Shown one piece after another: positions 1-7,390 of a DNA stretch of 14,437 nucleotides (within the stretch, counting starts at the first letter, position 1; the number at the start of each line of letters is the position of its first letter). The stretch comes from Tepidimonas sp. UBA997 (GTDB lineage Bacteria; Pseudomonadota; Gammaproteobacteria; Burkholderiales; Burkholderiaceae_C), in assembly GCA_002291945.1 (NCBI GenBank), contig DBAZ01000085.1, positions 1-14,437 on the forward strand, read 5' to 3'. The notes beneath the pieces are model-generated. The model was not told the DNA's origin and did not search any database. It saw nothing but the letters and a program-made list of their open reading frames with translations. Position numbers and translations under genes: made by a program.

Positions 1-698
1 GCCTGATAGACCTGTGCCTCGATGTAGCGCACCAGCAGTTCGTCGATCACCGCTTGGGCGCTGGGCTCGTAGAGGTAGTCCCAATCGTAGCCCGCCTCGC
101 CCTGATCGAGGTTTTCGGTGTTCAGCGGCAAAAGCTGCTGCACCACCGCCTCCTGCTTCATGGTGTTGATGAAGCGGGTGTAGCACAGGTTGACCGAATT
201 GATGCGACCTTCGGCGTAGGCGTCGAGCATGACCTTGACCGCACCGACCATTTTGTCGAGGTGCGGGGTGTCCCCCAAGCCCGTCACATGCGACACCACC
301 TTGGCACCGATGCGGTTGAGAAAACCCAGCCCCTTGTTGCCGATGGCCACCGCTTCGGCGCTTTGGCCTGCAGCTTGCAAATCCTTGAGCTGGTTCGTCA
401 CCAGACGCAGAATGTTGGTGTTCATGCCGCCGCACAACCCTTTGTCGGTGGTCACGACGATGATGCCGGCCACCTTGGCCGCCGTGTTGGACACCATGAA
501 GGGATGCACGTATTCGGGGTTGGCCCGACTCAGGTTGGCGGCGATCTGACGCACTTTTTCGCTGTAGGGGCGGGCCGTGCGCATGCGATCCTGCGCCTTG
601 CGCATCTTGGAGGCGGCCACCATCTCCATGGCTTTGGTGATCTTTTTGGTGTTTTCCACCGACTTGATCTTGCCGCGTATTTCCTTGCCTGCTGCCAT
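1..698 (-). CDS. atpG: ATP synthase F1 subunit gamma (3' part outside window)
   Basis: Central rotor shaft of F1; it turns inside the alpha3beta3 head and couples proton flow through F0 to ATP synthesis on the cytoplasmic face of the inner membrane. The visible 232 residues start with MAAGKEIRGKIKSV and the conserved first helix (NTKKITKAMEMVAASKMRKA), typical of the gamma N-terminus that forms half of the coiled coil. The family is usually about 288 residues, so roughly the last 55, including the C-terminal shaft helix, lie beyond base 1. The start ATG (complement of 696-698) has a clear AAGGAG-type ribosome site just upstream. It follows atpA by 33 bp in the same operon; atpD and atpC would be expected next to the left. 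Identification is secure. Confidence 0.97.
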   Translation of the reverse strand, partial: MAAGKEIRGKIKSVENTKKITKAMEMVAASKMRKAQDRMRTARPYSEKVRQIAANLSRANPEYVHPFMVSNTAAKVAGIIVVTTDKGLCGGMNTNILRLVTNQLKDLQAAGQSAEAVAIGNKGLGFLNRIGAKVVSHVTGLGDTPHLDKMVGAVKVMLDAYAEGRINSVNLCYTRFINTMKQEAVVQQLLPLNTENLDQGEAGYDWDYLYEPSAQAVIDELLVRYIEAQVYQ

Positions 699-731
699 TG
701 CTGCTCCTTAATCGGTCGCTGTCGCGCCGGA

Positions 732-2288
<1,557 letters not shown>

Positions 2289-2337
2289 GACTCTTTCCTT
2301 CTTTCGTTAATTGTGACGCTAGGGGACGCACCGCGGC

Positions 2338-2868
2338 TCACGCCGTCAGGGCCACTCTCATTTGTTCCAGACGGGCTTTGATCGAGGCGTCCATCACCTC
2401 GTCGCCCACCACCACACGCACGCCGCCGATCAGTTCGGGCTGCAGCACCACCTGAAGGTTGAGCTTGCGACCGAAACGCTTTTCAAGGACGCCGGACAAT
2501 TCGGCCAAGCCTGCGGCATCGATGCCAAAGGCACTGTAAACCACCGCATCGGAGCTGCCTTGCTGCGCATTCACGAGCTGGCGAAACTGCTGCGCCACTT
2601 CGGGGAGGGCAGCCAGACGCCCGTTTTCGATCACGGTGCGCAGGAAATTCCGGCCTGCTTCTGGCAAGGGCTGCTGCACCACGCCGCTGATGACTTGGAA
2701 AATCTGCTCGCCAGTGACCTTGGGGTGATCGGCAAACTGCAGCATCTGGTCGTCGGCAGCGATGGCGGCCAGTTCATCCAGCCATCGAGTTGCCTGTGGG
2801 GCATCTGCACGGACAGCCTTGAACAGCGCTTCGGCGTAGGGTCGGGCTATGGTGGCAATTTCGGCCAT
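2338..2868 (-). CDS. atpH: ATP synthase F1 subunit delta
   Basis: Peripheral-stalk subunit (OSCP homologue) that joins the top of the alpha3beta3 head to the b-subunit dimer, keeping the stator from rotating. The 176-residue product is close to the usual 178. It begins MAEIATIARPYAEALFKA, the conserved N-terminal helix that contacts alpha, and ends in the family's basic, amphipathic C-terminal part, with a GGVRVVVGDEVMDASIK segment just before the end (a typical delta signature). The start at 2868 has an AAAGGTAG ribosome site. It lies 22 bp after atpF and 49 bp before atpA. The assignment rests on sequence and on operon position. Confidence 0.97.
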   Translation of the reverse strand: MAEIATIARPYAEALFKAVRADAPQATRWLDELAAIAADDQMLQFADHPKVTGEQIFQVISGVVQQPLPEAGRNFLRTVIENGRLAALPEVAQQFRQLVNAQQGSSDAVVYSAFGIDAAGLAELSGVLEKRFGRKLNLQVVLQPELIGGVRVVVGDEVMDASIKARLEQMRVALTA

Positions 2869-2890
2869 GGGACTACCTTTGGTTGCGCAA

Positions 2891-3361
2891 TCAGACTTCG
2901 GTCTTCAGACGTGCCAGCAATTCGGCATGCACGTCGGCATTGACCTCGCGCTGAAGAATCTGTTGGGCACCTTTGACGGCCAGCCCGGCCACCTGCTCAC
3001 GCAGTTGCTCGCGTGCCTTGAAGACCTGCTGCTCGGCATCGGCTTTGGCAGCGGCTACGATCTTGGCTGCCTCTTCGTTGCCACGGGCCTTGGCGTCTTC
3101 GATGATCTGCTGGGCACGGCGCTCGGCGTCGGCCAAGCGGGTGGCAGAATCGTTGCGCGATTTGCTCAATTCTTCTTCGACGCGCTTGTTAGCCACCGCC
3201 AGCTCAGTTTTGGCTTTTTCGGCAGCAGCGAGGCCTTCGGCGATCTTCATGGCACGCTCATCGAGAGACTTGGCCAGTGGCGGCCAAACGTACTTCATCG
3301 TGAACCAGACCAGAATCGCGAAGACGATCATCTGCGCGAAGATGGTTGCATTAAGATTCAT
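2891..3361 (-). CDS. atpF: ATP synthase F0 subunit b
   Basis: Membrane-anchored part of the peripheral stalk; two copies run from the membrane up to delta. The 156-residue protein has one N-terminal membrane helix (about residues 6-25, FAQMIVFAILVWF with the conserved WPPLAKSLDER just after it), followed by a long charged, alanine-rich helix (AEGLAAAEKAKTELA and onward to the C-terminus) that forms the dimeric right-handed coiled coil. Length equals that of E. coli b (156). The start at 3361 has an AGAAAGGCG ribosome site. A 102-bp gap separates it from atpE; I see no promoter or terminator there. Confidence 0.98.
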   Translation of the reverse strand: MNLNATIFAQMIVFAILVWFTMKYVWPPLAKSLDERAMKIAEGLAAAEKAKTELAVANKRVEEELSKSRNDSATRLADAERRAQQIIEDAKARGNEEAAKIVAAAKADAEQQVFKAREQLREQVAGLAVKGAQQILQREVNADVHAELLARLKTEV

Positions 3362-3463
3362 CGCAACGCCTTTCTGAGTTTAGAGATATCTTTGAGTTTC
3401 GACATAGGGTTTCGCGCCCCACCCCGACAGAGGCAGGGCACCACCTTCCACAAGTCGACAATA

Positions 3464-3709
3464 TCAGTTCACGAACGGGTTTGCGAACGCAAACAGCAGG
3501 GCAACCGCCACGCCGATCAGGAAGGCCGCGTCGATCAGACCAGCCAGCACGAACATCTTGGTCTGCAGGGGCTCCATCATCTCAGGCTGACGAGCGGCAG
3601 ATTCCAGGTATTTACCGCCCATCAGTGCGATGCCGATCGAGGCACCGACAGCGCCCAGGGCGACAATCAGACCGCATGCCAGTGCAACGAGACCGAGAGT
3701 GAGTTCCAT
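3464..3709 (-). CDS. atpE: ATP synthase F0 subunit c (proton-translocating ring)
   Basis: Ring subunit of the F0 rotor, an 81-residue hairpin of two membrane helices. Helix 1 carries the glycine-rich packing segment (GAVGASIGIALMGGKYLES, residues 19-37), the polar loop has ARQP (39-42) that meets gamma and epsilon, and helix 2 has the ion-carrying acid in GLIDAAFLIG, at D60. An aspartate with no sodium-site residues around it indicates proton coupling. The frame stays open upstream to 3787, but the real start is ATG at 3709: it gives MELTLG, a normal c-subunit N-terminus and length, and sits behind an AAAGGAA ribosome site. The 80-bp gap from atpB holds a hairpin and a pyrimidine-rich leader, described separately. 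Confidence 0.97.
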   Translation of the reverse strand: MELTLGLVALACGLIVALGAVGASIGIALMGGKYLESAARQPEMMEPLQTKMFVLAGLIDAAFLIGVAVALLFAFANPFVN

Positions 3710-3713
3710 TGTG

Positions 3714-3763
3714 ATTCCTTTGTGAAGTTTGGAGGAAGGTTGAGAGAAAAAACAAACACGTCT
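3714..3763 (-). promoter_or_regulatory. Pyrimidine-rich translational leader of atpE
   Basis: On the minus strand the 45 or so bases ahead of the atpE ribosome site are rich in T and C (TTTGTTTTTTCTCTCAACC, then more pyrimidines) before the AAAGGAATCACA ribosome site. In E. coli, a U-rich sequence upstream of atpE is known to raise translation so that the c subunit is made in excess over its operon neighbours. A similar role here is inferred from position and composition; no experiment is visible in the sequence. Confidence 0.45.
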
Positions 3764-3768
3764 GCATA

Positions 3769-3784
3769 GCGGCCTACGGGCCGC
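3769..3784 (-). other. Small GC hairpin between atpB and atpE
   Basis: A perfect 6-bp stem, GCGGCC / GGCCGC, with a 4-base loop sits just past the atpB stop. It is not followed directly by a T run; the T-rich stretch comes about 10 to 20 bases later, so it is a poor intrinsic terminator. It may act as an mRNA end-protecting or processing element that helps set different subunit amounts within the operon. That role is inference. Confidence 0.35.
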
Positions 3785-3789
3785 CACAC

Positions 3790-4695
3790 TCAGTGCGCAT
3801 CATGGGCCTGGCCGAGGTAAATCAGCGCGAGCATCATGAAGATGAAGGCCTGCAGGGTAATGACCAGGATGTGGAAAATGGCCCAAACCGTACCGGCAAT
3901 GAGGTGCGCGACAAACATGAGGCCACCGCCCAGCGACAGGACAGCAAAACCACCCAGTAACGCAATCAGCATGAACACCAGCTCGCCCGCAAACAGGTTG
4001 CCAAACAGCCGCATGCCATGCGAAACCGTTTTGGCGATGTATTCGATGATCTGCATCGTGATGTTGATGATGCCCAGCGGAATGGCAAACAACGGATTCT
4101 TGCTGGTGCCAAAGGGGGCCGACACCAGTTCGTGCGCCCAGCCACCCAGACCTTTGATCTTGATACTGTAAAAAATGCACAGGATCAGCACCGCCCCAGA
4201 CAGGCCCAGCGTGGTGGACAAGTCAGCGGTGGGCACTAGGCGGAAATTATTGGGCAGGCCAAGCACCGCATACAGGCCACTGTCGTGGTAGTCATGGACA
4301 AACGGAATACCGTGCTTCCAGAGGAACGGAACCAGATCAACCGGGATCAGGTCCATGAAGTTGAGCATGAAGATCCAGCAGAACACCACCAGCGCCATCG
4401 GGGCCACCAGCTTGCGACTGGCTGCATTGTGGATCACCCCCCTGGCCTGGGTGTCCACCATCTCGACGAGCATCTCGATGAAGCCTTGAAAGCGATTAGG
4501 CACCCCGGAGGTCGTCCGGCGTGAGGCATAAAATAAAAACCAGCAAACCGCAAAGCCAAGCACCGAACTGACGAGAACGGAGTCAATGTTGACGATGCTA
4601 AAGTCAACGATTTGCGTCTGTTCTGCGGTCGCTAGGTGATCGAGGTGGTTAACGATGTACTCGCTCGGTGAGGGGCCAGCGCCTTCAGTTGCCAT
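3790..4695 (-). CDS. atpB: ATP synthase F0 subunit a
   Basis: Stator subunit that forms the two proton half-channels against the c-ring. The 301-residue protein is strongly hydrophobic with about five or six membrane helices. The hallmark segment SHGMRLFGNLFAGEL (225-239) holds the essential arginine at about R229, and LQAFIFMMLALIYL (281-294) is the conserved last helix; NFMDLIPVD (112-120) is also typical. Somewhat longer than E. coli a (271), mainly in the periplasmic loop around residues 120-160. The start at 4695 has only a weak GGA-type ribosome site. It follows atpI by 34 bp. Confidence 0.98.
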   Translation of the reverse strand: MATEGAGPSPSEYIVNHLDHLATAEQTQIVDFSIVNIDSVLVSSVLGFAVCWFLFYASRRTTSGVPNRFQGFIEMLVEMVDTQARGVIHNAASRKLVAPMALVVFCWIFMLNFMDLIPVDLVPFLWKHGIPFVHDYHDSGLYAVLGLPNNFRLVPTADLSTTLGLSGAVLILCIFYSIKIKGLGGWAHELVSAPFGTSKNPLFAIPLGIINITMQIIEYIAKTVSHGMRLFGNLFAGELVFMLIALLGGFAVLSLGGGLMFVAHLIAGTVWAIFHILVITLQAFIFMMLALIYLGQAHDAH

Positions 4696-4729
4696 GTTTG
4701 AATCAGTCCGTCAAAAAGTCAAAATGCAG

Positions 4730-5260
4730 TCACGCTGGTTTGCGTCGGCCCAGCCAAAAAGCCAGCCAGTACGCTTTCAGCACCACCACCAACCCGGCCA
4801 ACAAGCCCAGCCAGTTCAAGTCTGCGATCAAGAAAGGCGCCAGCCCCATCAAGGTCACGGCGAATAGGATCTTGATCCCTTCCCAAAAAAACACCCCTGC
4901 CAGCGCCGCGCCGGGCCGCGCCGGGTCCGACCCGCGCAACCAACGCGACAGCGCCCGCGAGGACAAGCCATACACCATCAGCACCGTTGGCAGCAGGATG
5001 CACAGCGCCCCGTAAGCCACCGACCAGACCACCGCAGCCTGCCGGGTGAGCACGGCAGCCACCAGAGTGACTGCCAGCGCCAGCATCATTTGCCACCCAA
5101 CCACACGCCATGCTGATTGCTCAGGCTGGCGCGCCCGCCACTGCAGCGCTTCTTCGCGCGTCATGGGCTTGAAATCGTCTGGCTCGACCCCATCCTCCTG
5201 AAACTCGGGCGGCTGTGTGGAGCCTTGTGGCACCCGAGGCGATGATGACTGTTCTGACAT
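4730..5260 (-). CDS. atpI: ATP synthase accessory protein I
   Basis: First gene of the atp operon. AtpI proteins are small four-helix membrane proteins that are not part of the finished enzyme; they are thought to help c-ring assembly or ion supply. Here 176 residues: an acidic, proline-rich cytoplasmic stretch of about 50 residues, then four hydrophobic segments (about 55-72, 76-98, 118-141, 149-170). FFWEGIKILF at 124-133 matches the conserved third-helix signature. The frame is open up to 5383, but ATG at 5260 is preferred: it has a GAGG ribosome site 8 bases upstream and lies downstream of the predicted promoter, whereas the longer version would begin upstream of the -10 box. The long N-terminal extension is a little unusual. 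Family call firm, exact start good. Confidence 0.88.
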   Translation of the reverse strand: MSEQSSSPRVPQGSTQPPEFQEDGVEPDDFKPMTREEALQWRARQPEQSAWRVVGWQMMLALAVTLVAAVLTRQAAVVWSVAYGALCILLPTVLMVYGLSSRALSRWLRGSDPARPGAALAGVFFWEGIKILFAVTLMGLAPFLIADLNWLGLLAGLVVVLKAYWLAFWLGRRKPA

Positions 5261-5285
5261 TGTCCAAGCCTCGAATGACACCGAC

Positions 5286-5308
5286 GTTACACCCGGGTTA
5301 CACACCCG
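5286..5308. repeat. Tandem GTTACA(CA)CCCG direct repeat in the atp leader
   Basis: Two near-identical copies lie head to tail, GTTACACCCG (5286-5295) and GTTACACACCCG (5297-5308), and the junction makes the 8-bp palindrome ACCCGGGT. They fall between the predicted atp promoter and the atpI start codon, so they would be in the 5' untranslated leader. They could be a regulator site or chance. Function is unknown. Confidence 0.3.
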
Positions 5309-5339
5309 CTGCGGCCCGATGAGTCCAGAAAATCCCTCG

Positions 5340-5370
5340 ATTATACGTAGAAACCCCCATACGCCGTCAA
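5340..5370 (-). promoter_or_regulatory. Predicted sigma70 promoter of the atp operon
   Basis: On the minus strand a perfect -10 box TATAAT (complement of 5340-5345) is preceded by TTGACG (complement of 5365-5370), five of six matches to the -35 consensus. The spacer is 19 bp, a little long. Transcription would start near 5333 and give a leader of about 70 bases before atpI. This is the only strong promoter-like pair seen in the 161-bp divergent gap. Confidence 0.6.
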
Positions 5371-5421
5371 GCCTTGCTTGCACCTCGTGTTTGTGCAGCG
5401 CTGCAGGGGGATAATCCCGCC

Positions 5422-5697
5422 ATGACCACCGCCTTGCCCGAGCAGTCCCTGATCGAGTACCCGTGCCACTTCCCCATCAAGGTGATGGGTGCCCATGTGG
5501 AGGGTTTTGCCGAAGCCATCGTCCACGTGGCACGCCAGTTCGACCCCGGCTTTGACAGCGCCACGCTGGAGCGCCGCCCGAGCAAGGGCGGCAACTACCT
5601 CGGCCTGACGCTGCTGGTGTGGGTGAGCAGCCGCGCACAGCTCGACGAGCTGTACCGCGCCCTCAGCACCCACCCGATGGTGAAAATCGTGCTGTGA
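5422..5697 (+). CDS. ybeD: YbeD/DUF493 family small protein
   Basis: A 91-residue soluble protein of the DUF493 (YbeD) family, an alpha/beta fold related to small ligand-binding regulatory (ACT-like) domains. Family marks: the N-terminal YPCHFPIKVMG segment, the RRPSKGGNYLGLTLLVWV strand pair, and the C-terminal HPMVKIVL ending. Its biochemical role is not established; it is very commonly found next to lipB, as here, where lipB starts 10 bp later. The frame is open to 5374, but ATG 5422 (MTTALPEQ) is chosen because it follows a GGGGG ribosome-like run and matches the family's length of about 87-90. Family call is confident; function remains unknown. Confidence 0.88.
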   Translation: MTTALPEQSLIEYPCHFPIKVMGAHVEGFAEAIVHVARQFDPGFDSATLERRPSKGGNYLGLTLLVWVSSRAQLDELYRALSTHPMVKIVL

Positions 5698-5707
5698 GGC
5701 TGCCGCC

Positions 5708-6388
5708 ATGACACCGCCGCTGCTGGTCCGGCATTTGGGCCGGGTGGACTACTTGCCCACTTACGAGGCCATGACACGCTTTTCCACCGAGCGCACCCCC
5801 GACACGCCCGATGAACTCTGGCTGTGCGAGCACCCCCCGGTGTTTACCCAAGGGCTGGCCGGCAAGGTCGAGCACATTTTGCTGCCGGGCGACATCCCGG
5901 TGGTGCCAAGCAACCGGGGCGGCCAGGTGACTTACCACGGGCCGGGGCAGGTGGTGGCCTACCCCCTCATCAACCTGCAGCGGGCAGGCTACTTCGTCAA
6001 GGCATACGTCTATCGGCTGGAAGAGGCGGTGTTGCGCACCCTGATCCGCTACGGCATCACCGGGCACCGGGTGGCCGGTGCGCCCGGCATCTATGTGCGT
6101 CTGGACGACCCTTGCAGCCACGCCGCCCTGACCGGCCCGGCACCCGGCCAGGACCGTTTTGCCGGCTTGGGCAAGATCGGCGCATTGGGCATCAAGGTAC
6201 ACCGCCATTGCGCTTACCACGGCTTGTCGCTGAACGTGGCCATGGATCTGGAACCTTACGCCCGCATCAACCCCTGTGGCTATGCGGGCCTGAAAACGGT
6301 GGATTTTTCTACAATCGGTGTCTCGGCCACAGTGACCGATGTGGCTGCAACACTCAGCCAGCAACTCGATGCCTTGCTGGCTCCCTGA
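5708..6388 (+). CDS. lipB: Octanoyl-[acyl-carrier-protein]:protein N-octanoyltransferase
   Basis: Moves the octanoyl chain from acyl carrier protein to a lysine of the lipoyl domains of pyruvate and 2-oxoglutarate dehydrogenases and of GcvH, in the cytoplasm; this is the first step of lipoate assembly. In 226 residues it has the family signature RGGQVTYHGPGQVVAYPL (70-87), GKIGALGIKV (155-164) with the active-site lysine at about K156, and INPCGY (187-192) with the catalytic cysteine at about C190. Normal length. It follows the ybeD homologue by 10 bp and its TGA stop overlaps the lipA ATG by one base, indicating coupled translation. Confidence 0.97.
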   Translation: MTPPLLVRHLGRVDYLPTYEAMTRFSTERTPDTPDELWLCEHPPVFTQGLAGKVEHILLPGDIPVVPSNRGGQVTYHGPGQVVAYPLINLQRAGYFVKAYVYRLEEAVLRTLIRYGITGHRVAGAPGIYVRLDDPCSHAALTGPAPGQDRFAGLGKIGALGIKVHRHCAYHGLSLNVAMDLEPYARINPCGYAGLKTVDFSTIGVSATVTDVAATLSQQLDALLAP

Positions 6389-7383
6389 TGGATGAACCCA
6401 TGACGACCCCTCCAGCCGCTCATGCAGCGGCCCCGACCGAAGCCTACGACCCCAGCGCCAAACAGAAAAGTCAGGCCAAAACCGCCCGCATTCCGATCAA
6501 GGTGGTGCCTGCCGAGGTGCTGAAGAAACCCGAGTGGATCCGCGTCAAGGCCGGCTCGCCGAGTACGCGCTTTTACGAAATCAAGGACGTGCTGCGGCAG
6601 AACAAGCTGGTCACGGTCTGCGAGGAGGCTTCGTGCCCGAACATCGGCGAATGCTTTGGTAAGGGCACGGCCACCTTCATGATCATGGGCGACAAATGCA
6701 CCCGCCGCTGCCCGTTTTGCGACGTGGGCCACGGCCGCCCCGACCCGCTCGACCCGCATGAACCCGACAACCTGGCCCAAACCATTGCGGCCCTGAAGCT
6801 GAAGTACGTGGTGATCACCAGCGTGGACCGCGACGACCTGCGTGATGGCGGTGCCAGCCATTTCGTGGCCTGCATCCAGCGCACACGCTCGCTGTCCCCG
6901 CAGACCCAGATCGAGGTGCTGGTGCCCGACTTCCGGGGCCGCGACGATCGGGCGCTGGAGATTCTGCAAGCCGCACCGCCGGACGTGATGAACCACAATC
7001 TGGAGACGGTGCCGCGCCTCTACAAGCAAGCCCGCCCCGGGTCGGACTATGCCTTCAGCCTGAACCTGCTGAAAAAATTCAAGGCGCTGTTCCCGCACCT
7101 CCCGACCAAGAGCGGGCTGATGGTGGGCCTGGGTGAAACCGACGAAGAAATCCTGCAAGTGATGCAGGACATGCGTGCCCACCAGATCGACATGCTGACC
7201 ATCGGCCAGTACCTGGCCCCCAGCAGCCACCACCTGCCGGTGCGCCGCTACGTCCACCCCGACACGTTCAAGATGTTCGAAGAAAAAGCCCACGAAATGG
7301 GCTTTAGTCACGCTGCCGTGGGTGCCATGGTGCGCAGCTCCTACCACGCAGACCAGCAGGCCCACGCGGCAGGCGTGGTTTGA
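6388..7383 (+). CDS. lipA: Lipoyl synthase (radical SAM)
   Basis: Inserts two sulfur atoms into protein-bound octanoyl groups made by LipB, giving lipoyl cofactors. Of 331 residues, the auxiliary iron-sulfur cluster motif CEEASCPNIGEC supplies C78, C83 and C89; the radical-SAM motif CTRRCPFC supplies C104, C108 and C111; the C-terminal RSSYHADQQ carries the serine that also ligates the auxiliary cluster. All key residues are present. The first in-frame ATG (6388) overlaps the lipB stop; a second ATG at 6400 (MTTPPAA) has a slightly better GGATG upstream and cannot be excluded, which would shorten the protein by four residues. It ends only 7 bp from the convergent TolC-OmpA gene. Confidence 0.98.
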   Translation: MDEPMTTPPAAHAAAPTEAYDPSAKQKSQAKTARIPIKVVPAEVLKKPEWIRVKAGSPSTRFYEIKDVLRQNKLVTVCEEASCPNIGECFGKGTATFMIMGDKCTRRCPFCDVGHGRPDPLDPHEPDNLAQTIAALKLKYVVITSVDRDDLRDGGASHFVACIQRTRSLSPQTQIEVLVPDFRGRDDRALEILQAAPPDVMNHNLETVPRLYKQARPGSDYAFSLNLLKKFKALFPHLPTKSGLMVGLGETDEEILQVMQDMRAHQIDMLTIGQYLAPSSHHLPVRRYVHPDTFKMFEEKAHEMGFSHAAVGAMVRSSYHADQQAHAAGVV

Positions 7384-7390
7384 AGCGCAG

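Noticed and set aside
5408..5418. GGGATAATCCC palindrome just before the ybeD-like start
   Set aside because: Contains a GATAAT that resembles a -10 box, but no matching -35 lies at a proper distance and it is too near the start codon; likely part of the ribosome site by chance.
5824..6387. N-terminal extension of the lipA frame back into lipB
   Set aside because: It is an out-of-frame read of lipB, rich in Arg, Pro and Gly; LipA homologues start near 6388-6400.
6280..7365. Minus-strand 361-codon frame opposite lipA
   Set aside because: His/Val/Gly-rich shadow of lipA, which has all its catalytic cysteines.
7362..7381. Hairpin CCACGC/GCGTGG at the end of lipA as a terminator
   Set aside because: Six-pair stem followed by only three T; too weak to call.
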